The notes under the pieces are model-generated. The model saw only the letters and a program-made list of their open reading frames with translations, searched no databases and had not been told where the DNA came from. From the NCBI GenBank assembly GCA_030840885.1, contig JAVEDQ010000025.1:1-6557 (forward strand): a stretch of 6,557 nucleotides of DNA. Direction: 5' to 3'. The position numbers were made by a program, and so were the translations under genes. Below are positions 1 to 5,739 of this stretch, one piece after another. This DNA comes from Frankiaceae bacterium (GTDB lineage Bacteria; Actinomycetota; Actinomycetes; Frankiales; Frankiaceae). Positions within the stretch are counted from its first letter, which is position 1; every line of letters starts with the position of its first letter.

Positions 1-52
1 GTGGCGGGCCGACGCGCATAGTGCCGCGGTCCAGAACGAACGGGAGGCCGTC

Positions 53-742
53 ATGTACGCACGCGCGATCATCGCCAAGGGTGACCCGGCACAGGTGGGG
101 GAACTCGAGGCGTTCGTCCGGGACCGGGTCGACCCGGCCGTGCGCGCCATGGCCGGCAACGCCGGGATGTCGCTGTTCGCCAACGCCGCGACGGGCGAGG
201 TGATCATTGCGACGGCGTGGGTCGACGAGCAGTCGCTGACCGACAGCCGGATCGCGCTCACCGCGATGCGCGACGAGGGCCTCGCGCTGCTCCGGGCCAC
301 CGACGCCCGCATCGAGACCGTCGAGCCGGTGATTATGGAGCAGAAGGCGCCCGACCAGGTCGGCTACTGGACCCGCTCGGTCGAGTCGTTGACGCCGCTG
401 GACACGATGCTCGCCTCGGAGGAGGTGTTCATCCGAGACGTCCTGCCGCAGATCCTGCGCATCGACGGGGTGAACACGGTCTCCCTGCTCGCCGATCGGG
501 CCGCCGGCAAGCACATCCTGAACGTCACCTACGTCTCCCGTGCGGCGCTCGAGGCCGCAAGCGCGCAAGGGCAGGCGATCCGCGACGCGTTCCTGGCCGA
601 GGGAGGACGCCAGCTCGTCTCCATGATGGAGGCGGAGGTCCGGATGGTCGGCATGGGGCCGGGACCCGGGCCGGACGTGTCGGGGCCGGACGTGCCGGCG
701 CAGACGGGCGTCACCGACCGGTCGACGACGTCCACCCGCTGA
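53..742 (+). CDS. Hypothetical protein with two tandem alpha+beta (dimeric-barrel-like) repeats
   Basis: 229 aa; function not recognised. The start is supported by GGGAGG at 42-47, 5 nt before ATG. No signal peptide or membrane helix is visible, so it is probably cytoplasmic. The protein reads as two copies of one module: residues about 1-95 and about 103-199. Each copy has a strand, a helix with an R-D pair (RDRVDPAV at 23-30; RDVLPQIL at 128-135), a strand-turn-strand around an A-x-G turn (NAATGEVIIATAWV; DRAAGKHILNVTYV), a long helix and a final strand (ARIETVEPVI; AEVRMVGM). This pattern resembles dimeric alpha/beta barrel proteins of the antibiotic-biosynthesis-monooxygenase type, in which two such units make a barrel, but no catalytic motif is recognisable. 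Residues 200-229 are a Gly/Pro/Asp/Thr tail, probably disordered. It lies upstream of the 51-aa membrane protein with a 131-nt gap, so a shared operon is uncertain. That it is coding is secure; the fold is inference. Confidence 0.85.
   Translation: MYARAIIAKGDPAQVGELEAFVRDRVDPAVRAMAGNAGMSLFANAATGEVIIATAWVDEQSLTDSRIALTAMRDEGLALLRATDARIETVEPVIMEQKAPDQVGYWTRSVESLTPLDTMLASEEVFIRDVLPQILRIDGVNTVSLLADRAAGKHILNVTYVSRAALEAASAQGQAIRDAFLAEGGRQLVSMMEAEVRMVGMGPGPGPDVSGPDVPAQTGVTDRSTTSTR
668..694 (+). repeat. Short direct repeat in the tail of the 53-742 gene
   Basis: The 12-mer GGGCCGGACGTG occurs at 668-679 and again at 683-694, a 15-nt period in frame. It encodes the repeated G-P-D-V in the low-complexity C-terminal tail. 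It is probably a simple slippage duplication with no separate function. Confidence 0.7.
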
Positions 743-796
743 CAGGCCGTTCGGACACCCATCACCCCCGCTCGCAGCGCCGTGCCCGGATGGCAG

Positions 797-822
797 GCTT
801 ACGCGGGCATCCGCAAGGGCAT
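797..822 (+). promoter_or_regulatory. Possible SigB/SigF-type promoter for the 51-aa membrane protein
   Basis: GCTT (797-800), a 16-nt spacer and GGGCAT (817-822) resemble the actinobacterial stress-sigma pattern GTTT-N14-16-GGGTAT with one mismatch in each box. A start near 830 would give a leader of about 44 nt before GTG 874. This is a weak match by eye, and a sequence of this GC content can produce it by chance. Confidence 0.22.
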
Positions 823-873
823 ACGTCACGCTGCGTAGCCACTCGGACTGCGCAGGAGCGTCAGGAACCTCTC

Positions 874-1029
874 GTGATCACTCTCGGCGTCATCTGTCTT
901 GTCCTCGGGTTCGTCCTGTCGATCCCGGTCCTCTGGTCGATCGGCATCGTCCTGGTCGTTGTCGGGCTCATCTTCGTCCTGCTCGGCGCCACCGGTCGGG
1001 CGATCGGCGGTCGTCGCCACTACTTCTGA
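874..1029 (+). CDS. Small two-helix membrane protein, DUF6131-like
   Basis: 51 aa from GTG 874, with AGGAA (863-867) 6 nt upstream deciding the start; 44 of 51 codons end in G or C. The sequence is almost entirely hydrophobic: helix one at residues about 2-19 (start MITLGVICLVLGFVL), a short I-P-V-L-W turn with Pro18 and Trp21, helix two at about 22-38, and a basic, Gly-rich end G-R-A-I-G-G-R-R-H-Y-F. I recall this arrangement, with the closing GRAxGGRRHY-aromatic signature, from small actinobacterial proteins annotated as DUF6131. Their function is unknown. The basic tail suggests a cytoplasmic C-terminus with both ends inside (inference from the positive-inside rule). The gene is probably monocistronic or the last of its unit, since a strong hairpin follows 31 nt after the stop. 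The same frame stays open far upstream, but that part overlaps the 53-742 gene out of frame and is not real coding. Confidence 0.85.
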   Translation: MITLGVICLVLGFVLSIPVLWSIGIVLVVVGLIFVLLGATGRAIGGRRHYF

Positions 1030-1059
1030 GCAGGACCCGCGTCAGCGCGGATGAGGCCG

Positions 1060-1102
1060 ACACGAGTGGCCGCTGCGCAGGAGGCGCAGCGGCAACTCGT
1101 GT
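1060..1102 (+). terminator. Long near-perfect hairpin, probable terminator without a U-tract
   Basis: The left arm 1060-1078 and right arm 1084-1102 pair over 19 positions with a single G-A mismatch (G1068 opposite A1094), around a 5-nt loop AGGAG. The hairpin lies 30 nt after the stop of the 51-aa membrane protein. No run of T follows (GCCCAACCC...). Actinobacterial intrinsic terminators often lack a clear U-tract, so termination is the best reading; a transcript-stabilising 3' end is the alternative. Confidence 0.7.
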
Positions 1103-1154
1103 GCCCAACCCGCCTTGGTAGGTCGATCACGTCTGATCCCATGACGTCGCCATT

Positions 1155-1200
1155 CACCCAGTTGGGCTAACTCCCGCCCGCCTGAGCGGGCAGATAAGCC
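1155..1200 (+). other. Compact inverted-repeat element of unknown role
   Basis: Within 46 nt there is CCCA-GT-TGGG (1157-1166), then a GC stem GCCCGC-CTGA-GCGGGC (1176-1191), which outer GGCT (1165-1168) and AGCC (1197-1200) can enclose. The TGGG and GGCT segments share bases, so the first hairpin and the outer stem exclude each other. The element lies upstream of the predicted promoter at 1231-1260, so it would act as DNA or belong to a longer transcript. I recognise no named RNA family here. Confidence 0.35.
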
Positions 1201-1230
1201 TTGTTACGCGGACGAGCAACGCGCGCTGCG

Positions 1231-1260
1231 TCGACCGAGCTGGCCGTGGGGCCTTAGGGT
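1231..1260 (+). promoter_or_regulatory. Predicted vegetative-type promoter of the acyltransferase unit
   Basis: A -35-like TCGACC (1231-1236; one mismatch to TTGACC), an 18-nt spacer (1237-1254) and a -10-like TAGGGT (1255-1260) fit the actinobacterial TANNNT consensus. The expected start point, 6-8 nt after the -10, is 1266-1268, directly before the ATG at 1269. A GTCGAC palindrome overlaps the -35 (1230-1235) and another follows the -10 (1259-1264); this may be chance. Confidence 0.5.
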
Positions 1261-1268
1261 CGACGTCA

Positions 1269-1304
1269 ATGGGCTGGATGAGCTGGCGAACGAGGTGCTG
1301 GTGA
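1269..1304 (+). CDS. Putative 11-aa Trp-rich leader peptide (uORF) coupled to the acyltransferase
   Basis: ATG at 1269 opens an 11-codon frame, MGWMSWRTRCW, ending in TGA at 1302-1304. That stop overlaps the downstream GTG start (1301-1303) in the classic GTGA arrangement, which favours translational coupling. The predicted promoter places the transcript start at about 1266-1268, so the ATG would be leaderless or nearly so; AGGG (1256-1259) is a possible but distant SD if transcription starts earlier. Three of 11 residues are Trp and one is Cys. It is too short for codon statistics to help, and it could be an accidental frame. Confidence 0.35.
   Translation: MGWMSWRTRCW
1291..1295 (+). promoter_or_regulatory. 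Ribosome-binding site deciding the acyltransferase start
   Basis: CGAGG lies 5 nt before GTG 1301. The alternative GTG at 1295, two codons earlier, has no SD-like sequence at the right distance, so GTG 1301 is preferred. Confidence 0.5.
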
Positions 1305-1311
1305 CGTCACC
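1300..1311. promoter_or_regulatory. Perfect 12-bp palindrome at the acyltransferase start codon
   Basis: GGTGACGTCACC is self-complementary over all 12 bases and covers the GTG start. It could be an operator half-site pair or a small RNA stem occluding the start, or simply the consequence of encoding Val/Met-Thr-Ser-Pro. No known regulator is assigned. Confidence 0.25.
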
Positions 1312-3421
1312 GGAACGCCCGCGCGTTCGCGCGCTGGACGGGTTGCGTGGCCTGGCGGTGCTGGCCGTCGTCCTGTTCCACCTCGGGCTGACGGCCGTGC
1401 CGGGCGGTCTGCTCGGCGTCGACGTCTTCTTCGTCCTCTCCGGCTTCCTCATCACCGGTCTGCTGGTCTCCGAGCGGCGACGCGCCGGCTACATCTCACT
1501 GCGCACCTTCTGGGTGCGGCGGTGGCGCCGCCTGTTGCCGGCCCTGCTGCTGACCCTGGTCGCGGTCGCCGTGCTGGCCCAGCTGTTCTCCGACCCGGCC
1601 CAGGTCGCCGGAATCCGGGACGAGGCCGTCGCGACCCTGGCCTACGTCTCGAACTGGCAGGCGATCCTGGCCGGTCACAGCTACTTCGACGTCGTCGCGC
1701 CGTCGCCGCTGCGTCACACCTGGTCGCTCGGCGTCGAGGAACAGTTCTACGTCGTCTGGCCGCTGGTCGCCGTCCTCGTCCTACGTCGCTCGGAGCGGCT
1801 GCTGTTCGTCGTGGCCGTTGCCGGAGCGGCGGTGTCGGCCGGGCTGCAGGTCGGCCTCGCGGAGACGGGCGTCGGGCTCGACCGCCTGTACTACGGCACC
1901 GACACCCGCGTGCAGGCCCTGCTCATCGGCGCCGCCCTCGCGGTCGCGTTGCACGGGCGGGCACCGCTGCGGCAGAGGGCCCGCCACGGCATCGGCCTGC
2001 TCGGTCTGGCCGCGACGGTGGGGCTCGTCGTCCTGGTCACCTCGGTCAGCGGCACCGCCGGCTGGCTGTACCGCGGCGGCTTCACCCTGGTCGCCCTGGC
2101 CACGGCCGCCGTCGTCGCCGCAGCCACGACCGTGCCCACCGGTCTGCTGGCGCGCGCGTTCTCGGTGCGCCCGCTCGCCTACCTGGGGCGCATCTCCTAC
2201 GGCGTGTACCTCTGGCACTGGCCGGTCGTGGTGTACCTGACGCCGGCCCGGCTGCCGCTGTCGGGCGCCGCGCTCGCGCTCGCCCGGGTGGGGGTGACGC
2301 TGCTGGTCGCCGCGGTGTCGTTCCACTTCGTCGAGCAGCCCATCCGTCGCGGCGGACTGCGAGCCTTCCTCAGCCGGACCCGACCCGCGGCGGGCCCGCG
2401 ACGGCGGTTCGTGCCCCGCCTGGACCCCCGCCTCGTCGTTCCCGCGGCCGTCGGCGTGCTGGTGGCCGTACTGCTCGTCGCTCCGTTGCCGACGAGTTCG
2501 CCGGAGACGAACCTCGCTGCGTTCGCGCAGTCGACCGTGCCGAGCCCACCGCCGCCGGCCGCCCCTGATGCCCAGACCGATTCCGAGACCGACGGCGCGG
2601 CACCGGCGCCCACGCCGACCGCTTCCGGCGATCCCCTCCTCGCTCCGGCGGTGGCACGGAAGGGCCCGCTGCGGGTGCTCCTCGTCGGCGACAGCGTCGC
2701 CTACACGTTGGGCAAGGGCATGGAGCCGGCGGTCGATCCGTCGGCCGTCACCTTCACCAACCAGGGCTTCCTCGGCTGCGGGATCGCCCGCGGCGAGTCC
2801 CGGCCGCTGTCGCAGCAGCCGATCTGCCGCGACTGGCCGCAGCGCTGGCAGCAGCTCGTCGACACGTTCCGTCCCGACGTCACCCTGGTGCTACCGAGCA
2901 TCTGGGACACCTTCGACCGGCGCCGCGACAAGACCTGGGAGAAGCCGGGCCAACCTGCCTACGACGCCTACCTGACCAGCGAGATCGACCTCGGCATGCG
3001 CATCCTCACCAGCCGCGGCGGGCGGGTTGCGTTGCTGTCCGCCCCCTGCGACGACCTCACCCTGGCCAATGGGACGGGCACGACGCGCCTGCCCGCCGAC
3101 GAGGCCACACGGATGGCCCGCCTGCAGGCGCTGACGCAAGCGTCGCTCGCCCGCTACCCAGGCCGCACGGTGCAGGTGCCCTTCGCCGACCTGATCTGCC
3201 CGGCCGGCGCGTTCGTGCGGCGGCTCGACGGCAGATCACTGCGGGAGCCCGACGGCATCCACCTCGAGAACTACGCCGGTGAGCTGTTCGTCCGGCAGCA
3301 GCTGCCGCCCGTGCTGCAGTGGCTCCGGACGCCGGTGCGGCAATCGACCAGCCCCGTCAGCCCGCTCAGGCCCCTCAGCCCCGTCAGCCCGATTAGCCCA
3401 GTCAGCGCCGTCCAAGGCTGA
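1301..3421 (+). CDS. OafA-like membrane acyltransferase (acyltransferase 3 domain) with C-terminal SGNH domain
   Basis: 706 aa from GTG 1301. The family transfers acyl groups, often acetyl, from the cytoplasm across the membrane to cell-surface glycans. Acyltransferase-3 domain, residues about 8-355, multi-helical: R10-A-L-D-G-L-R-G17 with family-typical H27, GVDVFFVLSGFLIT (39-52), FWVRRWRRLLPA (70-81), HTWSLGVEEQFY (139-150), YLGRISYGVYLWHW (294-307) and FVEQPIRR (343-350). A final membrane helix (about 378-396) leads to a Pro/Thr/Ala linker (about 399-453), then an extracytoplasmic SGNH domain: G463-D-S465 (nucleophile) and D651-G-I-H654 (catalytic pair). The canonical block III Gly-x-Asn is not evident; a P-S-I-W-D segment sits there. 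The only four cysteines (493, 509, 583, 633) are all in the SGNH part, suggesting two disulfides. The substrate cannot be told; no glycan genes flank it. The tail is a repeat (residues 684-704), and the end overlaps the converging gene by 20 nt. Confidence 0.95.
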   Translation: MTSPERPRVRALDGLRGLAVLAVVLFHLGLTAVPGGLLGVDVFFVLSGFLITGLLVSERRRAGYISLRTFWVRRWRRLLPALLLTLVAVAVLAQLFSDPAQVAGIRDEAVATLAYVSNWQAILAGHSYFDVVAPSPLRHTWSLGVEEQFYVVWPLVAVLVLRRSERLLFVVAVAGAAVSAGLQVGLAETGVGLDRLYYGTDTRVQALLIGAALAVALHGRAPLRQRARHGIGLLGLAATVGLVVLVTSVSGTAGWLYRGGFTLVALATAAVVAAATTVPTGLLARAFSVRPLAYLGRISYGVYLWHWPVVVYLTPARLPLSGAALALARVGVTLLVAAVSFHFVEQPIRRGGLRAFLSRTRPAAGPRRRFVPRLDPRLVVPAAVGVLVAVLLVAPLPTSSPETNLAAFAQSTVPSPPPPAAPDAQTDSETDGAAPAPTPTASGDPLLAPAVARKGPLRVLLVGDSVAYTLGKGMEPAVDPSAVTFTNQGFLGCGIARGESRPLSQQPICRDWPQRWQQLVDTFRPDVTLVLPSIWDTFDRRRDKTWEKPGQPAYDAYLTSEIDLGMRILTSRGGRVALLSAPCDDLTLANGTGTTRLPADEATRMARLQALTQASLARYPGRTVQVPFADLICPAGAFVRRLDGRSLREPDGIHLENYAGELFVRQQLPPVLQWLRTPVRQSTSPVSPLRPLSPVSPISPVSAVQG
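3350..3412 (+). repeat. Seven degenerate 9-nt tandem repeats at the 3' end of the acyltransferase
   Basis: Seven units resembling AGCCCCGTC begin at 3350, 3359, 3368, 3377, 3386, 3395 and 3404. In frame they encode S-P-V, S-P-L, R-P-L, S-P-V, S-P-I, S-P-V and S-A-V, a Ser-Pro-aliphatic tail ending three codons from the stop. The last unit overlaps the stop codon and final codons of the opposing AhpD-like gene (3402 onwards). Confidence 0.9.
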
Positions 3422-3989
3422 AGAACTCCGGGTTCGGGCGCAGCGCCATCAGGTGCGCCATCCGGTTCGACATCGCGAACAGCGCGGTGATCGCCCCGAC
3501 GTCCCAGATCTCGTCGTCGGTGAGGCCGGCGGCCCGGGCGTCGTCGAGATCGGCGTCGGTCAGCGCCGCGGAGTCGGTAGCGACCAGCAGGGCCAGGTCG
3601 ACGATCGCCCGCTCCCGTGCCGGTAGCTCGACCGCGTACGGGTTGGTGGCGACGAGGTCGGCGATCGCACTGTCCTTGGACCGGATGCGCAGGATCGCGC
3701 CGTGCGCGACGACGCAGTAGGTGCACCGGTTGGCGCCGGACGTCGCGACCACGACGAGCTCGCGCTCGGCCTTGGACAGTCCGTCGTCGCTGTCCATCAG
3801 CGCGTCGTGGTAGTCCAGGAACGCTCGAAGCTCGGCAGGCCGACGGGCGAGGCCGCGGAAGACGTTCGGCACGAAGCCGGAGCGTTCCGCGATGGGGGCG
3901 ATGCGCTCCCGGAGGTCGGCGGGAAACTCGTCGAGCTGGAGGATGCCGAACCGGCTGATGGGCGCTTCGGTGGCGGGGCTCTCGGTCAT
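3402..3989 (-). CDS. AhpD-like / carboxymuconolactone decarboxylase family peroxidase-related protein
   Basis: 195 aa, all-helical, no signal peptide, so cytoplasmic. The AhpD redox signature is intact: E75 and E77 in S-K-A-E-R-E, then C89-T-Y-C92 and H96 in C-x-x-C-x-x-x-H. In this fold the cysteine pair is reduced by a partner and H/E relay protons to reduce peroxides. Flanking features, namely an N-terminal I-S-R-F-G-I-L segment, G-F-V-P-N (38-42), a second half with L-x-D-x-E-I-W-D-V (156-164), and the end N-R-M-A-H...R-P-N-P-E-F-F, match the roughly 190-aa uncharacterised peroxidase-related subgroup rather than AhpD itself. ATG 3989 has no good SD; only 30 nt separate it from the stop of the upstream gene 4020-5465, so co-transcription and possibly re-initiation are likely. 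No AhpC neighbour is present, so the reductase partner and substrate are unknown. Its last 20 nt overlap the acyltransferase gene tail to tail. Confidence 0.92.
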   Translation of the reverse strand: MTESPATEAPISRFGILQLDEFPADLRERIAPIAERSGFVPNVFRGLARRPAELRAFLDYHDALMDSDDGLSKAERELVVVATSGANRCTYCVVAHGAILRIRSKDSAIADLVATNPYAVELPARERAIVDLALLVATDSAALTDADLDDARAAGLTDDEIWDVGAITALFAMSNRMAHLMALRPNPEFFSLGRR

Positions 3990-4019
3990 GTGCCGCAGCT
4001 CAGGAGCGTGACCGGGCGG

Positions 4020-5465
4020 TCAGGAGGCCAGGTCGGCGACGAGTGAGCCGCCGAAACGACGCTGCAGCCCCACGCTCTGGGTGACGACGGTGTCGGCGAT
4101 GAGCCACACCGCGGCCAGGAACGCCTCGTGGCTCGTCCCGTCCGCCAGCATGGTGTGCGAGAACTGCAGCAGGCCCTGGGCGTCGGACGAGCCGGGCGTG
4201 ACGTCGTCCTCGGCGTCGAGGGTCACGGCACCGAAGTGGAACCGGGCGCCCTGCAAGGCGACGTAGCGCAGCAGTTCGTCGGTCACCGGCACGTCGACCA
4301 CGAGCGGCGCGAAGATCTCCGCCTTGAGATGGTCGCCCACCAACGCCGAGGTCTCGATCTGGAGCAGGCTCGGGCCGATGTCGGGCACCGTGATCCAGCC
4401 GTTGTCCTCGACCCGGACGTCGCGGTAGCGCTCCGAGAGCCAGCCGACGAGCCGCTCGCGGAGCTCCCGGAGCGGAGCCGGGACGTCCTGCTGGGCCGCG
4501 TGGTGTTCCGGTTGCTGGGACGGCTGCTGTTCCGTCTGGCGCTGCGGTGCCTGCGGCGCCTGAGCTGCCTCGGCTTCTTGCGATGTCTGCGGTGCTGGCG
4601 CTGCCGGAGTCGGTCTCGGCCGCTCGGGAGCCGGGGCACCAGCCGGCGGACCGGCCTCGGCCTGCGGCTGACCCGGCCGCAGCACCTGCGTGAAGACCGT
4701 GGCGGAGTCGGCGGGGTGACCGTCGGGCTCGTCCGCCGGCGAGGGGGACGGCGAGGGGGAGGGCGAGGGTGTCGGGCGCACACCGGGGGTCGGCCGTGGA
4801 CGGGGACGGGGAGGAGCAGGGCTGCTGCTCGTGCTGCTGCTGGACGAATCCGTCGCCTCGGCGCTGTTCGACGAGCTGCCGGCGCTTCCGACCAGCTCAT
4901 GGTCGCGGGGCTCGGGCAGCACGATGGTCCAGGGCTCGTCCATGCCGTGGGCTGCGGCGTAACCCACCGCGAAGTCCACCGACCGGCGCGGCACGAGCTC
5001 CTTCGGGGCCTCCGTCACGGCGGCGAACACCTGGGGCTCGTACTGCTCACGCACCGAAGGATCCGGCGTGGCCTCCAGCAGCTCGTTGCCGGCCCAGCAC
5101 CGGGTGCCGTGGTAAACGCTCGCCGGCACGACCTGCTCGGGCGAGGCCGAGCGGATGTCGGCGGGGGCCGGGGGCGGGGTGAGTGACCGGAGCGCGTCGA
5201 AGAGGTCGGTGAGGAACGCGGCCGCCTCTGCGCGGTCGAACCCGGAGGACTCACGCCAGATGCGGTAGCCGTCGGTGAGGAAGTCGCTGGCCTGGTTCTC
5301 GTGGAGCGACCCGACCTGGCACAGCGCCCAGCCGCTGGCGAGCATGCCCCGCCCGTCCCGCTTGTTCAGGCACTCGACACCGTGCCGGTAGAGGGCTCCG
5401 GGGTCGCTCGTCGCGTTCGGGGTGACCCGCCAGAACGGCTGCGAGGTCCGGTTGCGTCGTGCCAT
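4020..5465 (-). CDS. Three-part protein: helical N-terminus with ART-like motifs, Pro/Ser linker, C-terminal YbjN/TY-Chap-like domain
   Basis: 481 aa from ATG 5465, with GAGGAG (5474-5479) 8 nt upstream. No signal peptide or membrane segment. Part one (about 20-95) is helical. Part two (about 113-190) has Y118-H-G-T121, a short strand V-F-A-A-V (146-150), then A-V-G-Y169-A-A and a strand W-T-I-V-L-P-E-P (179-186). This order recalls the H-Y arrangement of Arr/PARP-type ADP-ribosyltransferases, with E185 or E190 as a possible third residue, but the segment is shorter than an Arr domain. Part three (about 194-330) is a disordered Ser, Pro-Arg, Ser-Pro, Ala-Pro and Gln-rich linker. Part four (about 331-481) has the alternating strands, long helix and late F-G-G (471-473) of YbjN/CesT-like peptide-binding chaperones (TY-Chap group). 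It is probably co-transcribed with the AhpD-like gene. The frame stays open to 6260, but upstream it crosses other genes and has no SD. Coding certain; domain calls inferred. Confidence 0.88.
   Translation of the reverse strand: MARRNRTSQPFWRVTPNATSDPGALYRHGVECLNKRDGRGMLASGWALCQVGSLHENQASDFLTDGYRIWRESSGFDRAEAAAFLTDLFDALRSLTPPPAPADIRSASPEQVVPASVYHGTRCWAGNELLEATPDPSVREQYEPQVFAAVTEAPKELVPRRSVDFAVGYAAAHGMDEPWTIVLPEPRDHELVGSAGSSSNSAEATDSSSSSTSSSPAPPRPRPRPTPGVRPTPSPSPSPSPSPADEPDGHPADSATVFTQVLRPGQPQAEAGPPAGAPAPERPRPTPAAPAPQTSQEAEAAQAPQAPQRQTEQQPSQQPEHHAAQQDVPAPLRELRERLVGWLSERYRDVRVEDNGWITVPDIGPSLLQIETSALVGDHLKAEIFAPLVVDVPVTDELLRYVALQGARFHFGAVTLDAEDDVTPGSSDAQGLLQFSHTMLADGTSHEAFLAAVWLIADTVVTQSVGLQRRFGGSLVADLAS
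4476..4886 (-). repeat. Low-complexity linker-coding region with SP dipeptide repeat
   Basis: This stretch encodes linker residues about 194-330 of the 4020-5465 protein. It includes a Ser-rich run (residues 197-215, nt 4821-4877), Pro-Arg alternation, five Ser-Pro dipeptides in a row after T-P (residues 233-243, nt 4737-4769; at DNA level an imperfect 6-nt GAGGGx repeat on the plus strand), and Ala/Pro/Gln-rich segments. Length variation between strains is likely. Confidence 0.85.
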
Positions 5466-5473
5466 ACCTGCTG

Positions 5474-5479
5474 CTCCTC
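5474..5479 (-). promoter_or_regulatory. Ribosome-binding site fixing the start of the 4020-5465 gene
   Basis: Read on the minus strand this is GAGGAG, 8 nt before ATG (5465-5463). It rules out the many upstream in-frame starts in the open frame that continues to 6260. Confidence 0.8.
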
Positions 5480-5739
5480 GGGGTTCGGACGGTGTACTCG
5501 GCAGGTGGTCGCGGCCTGCTGACGGTGCGGAGCCCCTGCCTGACCGCAGCAGACCGCAACCGCTCCACCGCGCGTGCTCATCGACATTGCCACGATCATC
5601 CGGCCACGTCCCGGGATCACCGCCGATGGTCCGGTGGCGCCGCATCCCGAGCTCGCGGTCGGGCCCAGTGTGACACTCCGCGACGGAGCCCGGTGACGGG
5701 AGGTCTACCGGCACGTGCGCCGGCGGGCTGACTGCGCGA

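Noticed and set aside
17..22. CATAGT as a -10 box for the 53-742 gene
   Set aside because: The -35 would fall outside the window, so the pair cannot be judged; the hexamer alone is too weak to annotate.
217..873. In-frame 5' extension of the 51-aa membrane protein
   Set aside because: It is out of frame with, and fully inside, the well-supported 53-742 gene for most of its length. GTG 874 has a proper SD and marks the start of the hydrophobic protein.
1168..1197. Possible SigD/WhiG (sigma-28 type) promoter with GCAGATAA as -10
   Set aside because: The -10 matches GCCGATAA at 7 of 8 bases, but the only TAA-like -35 (1168-1171) is 18 nt away instead of about 15 and matches poorly.
1522..2568. 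Long plus-strand open frame inside the acyltransferase gene
   Set aside because: It is the +1-shifted shadow of a GC-rich gene: Arg/Pro/Gly-rich, with no SD, while the acyltransferase motifs in the true frame are continuous.
4737..4769. GAGGGx-like repeat considered as a DNA-level regulatory or CRISPR-like repeat
   Set aside because: It is fully explained as codons for a Ser-Pro linker in the gene and has no spacer structure.
4128..5186. Long plus-strand open frame opposite the multidomain gene
   Set aside because: It is an antisense shadow in high-GC DNA: Arg/Gly-rich translation with no domain logic, while the minus-strand product has coherent domains and linker composition.
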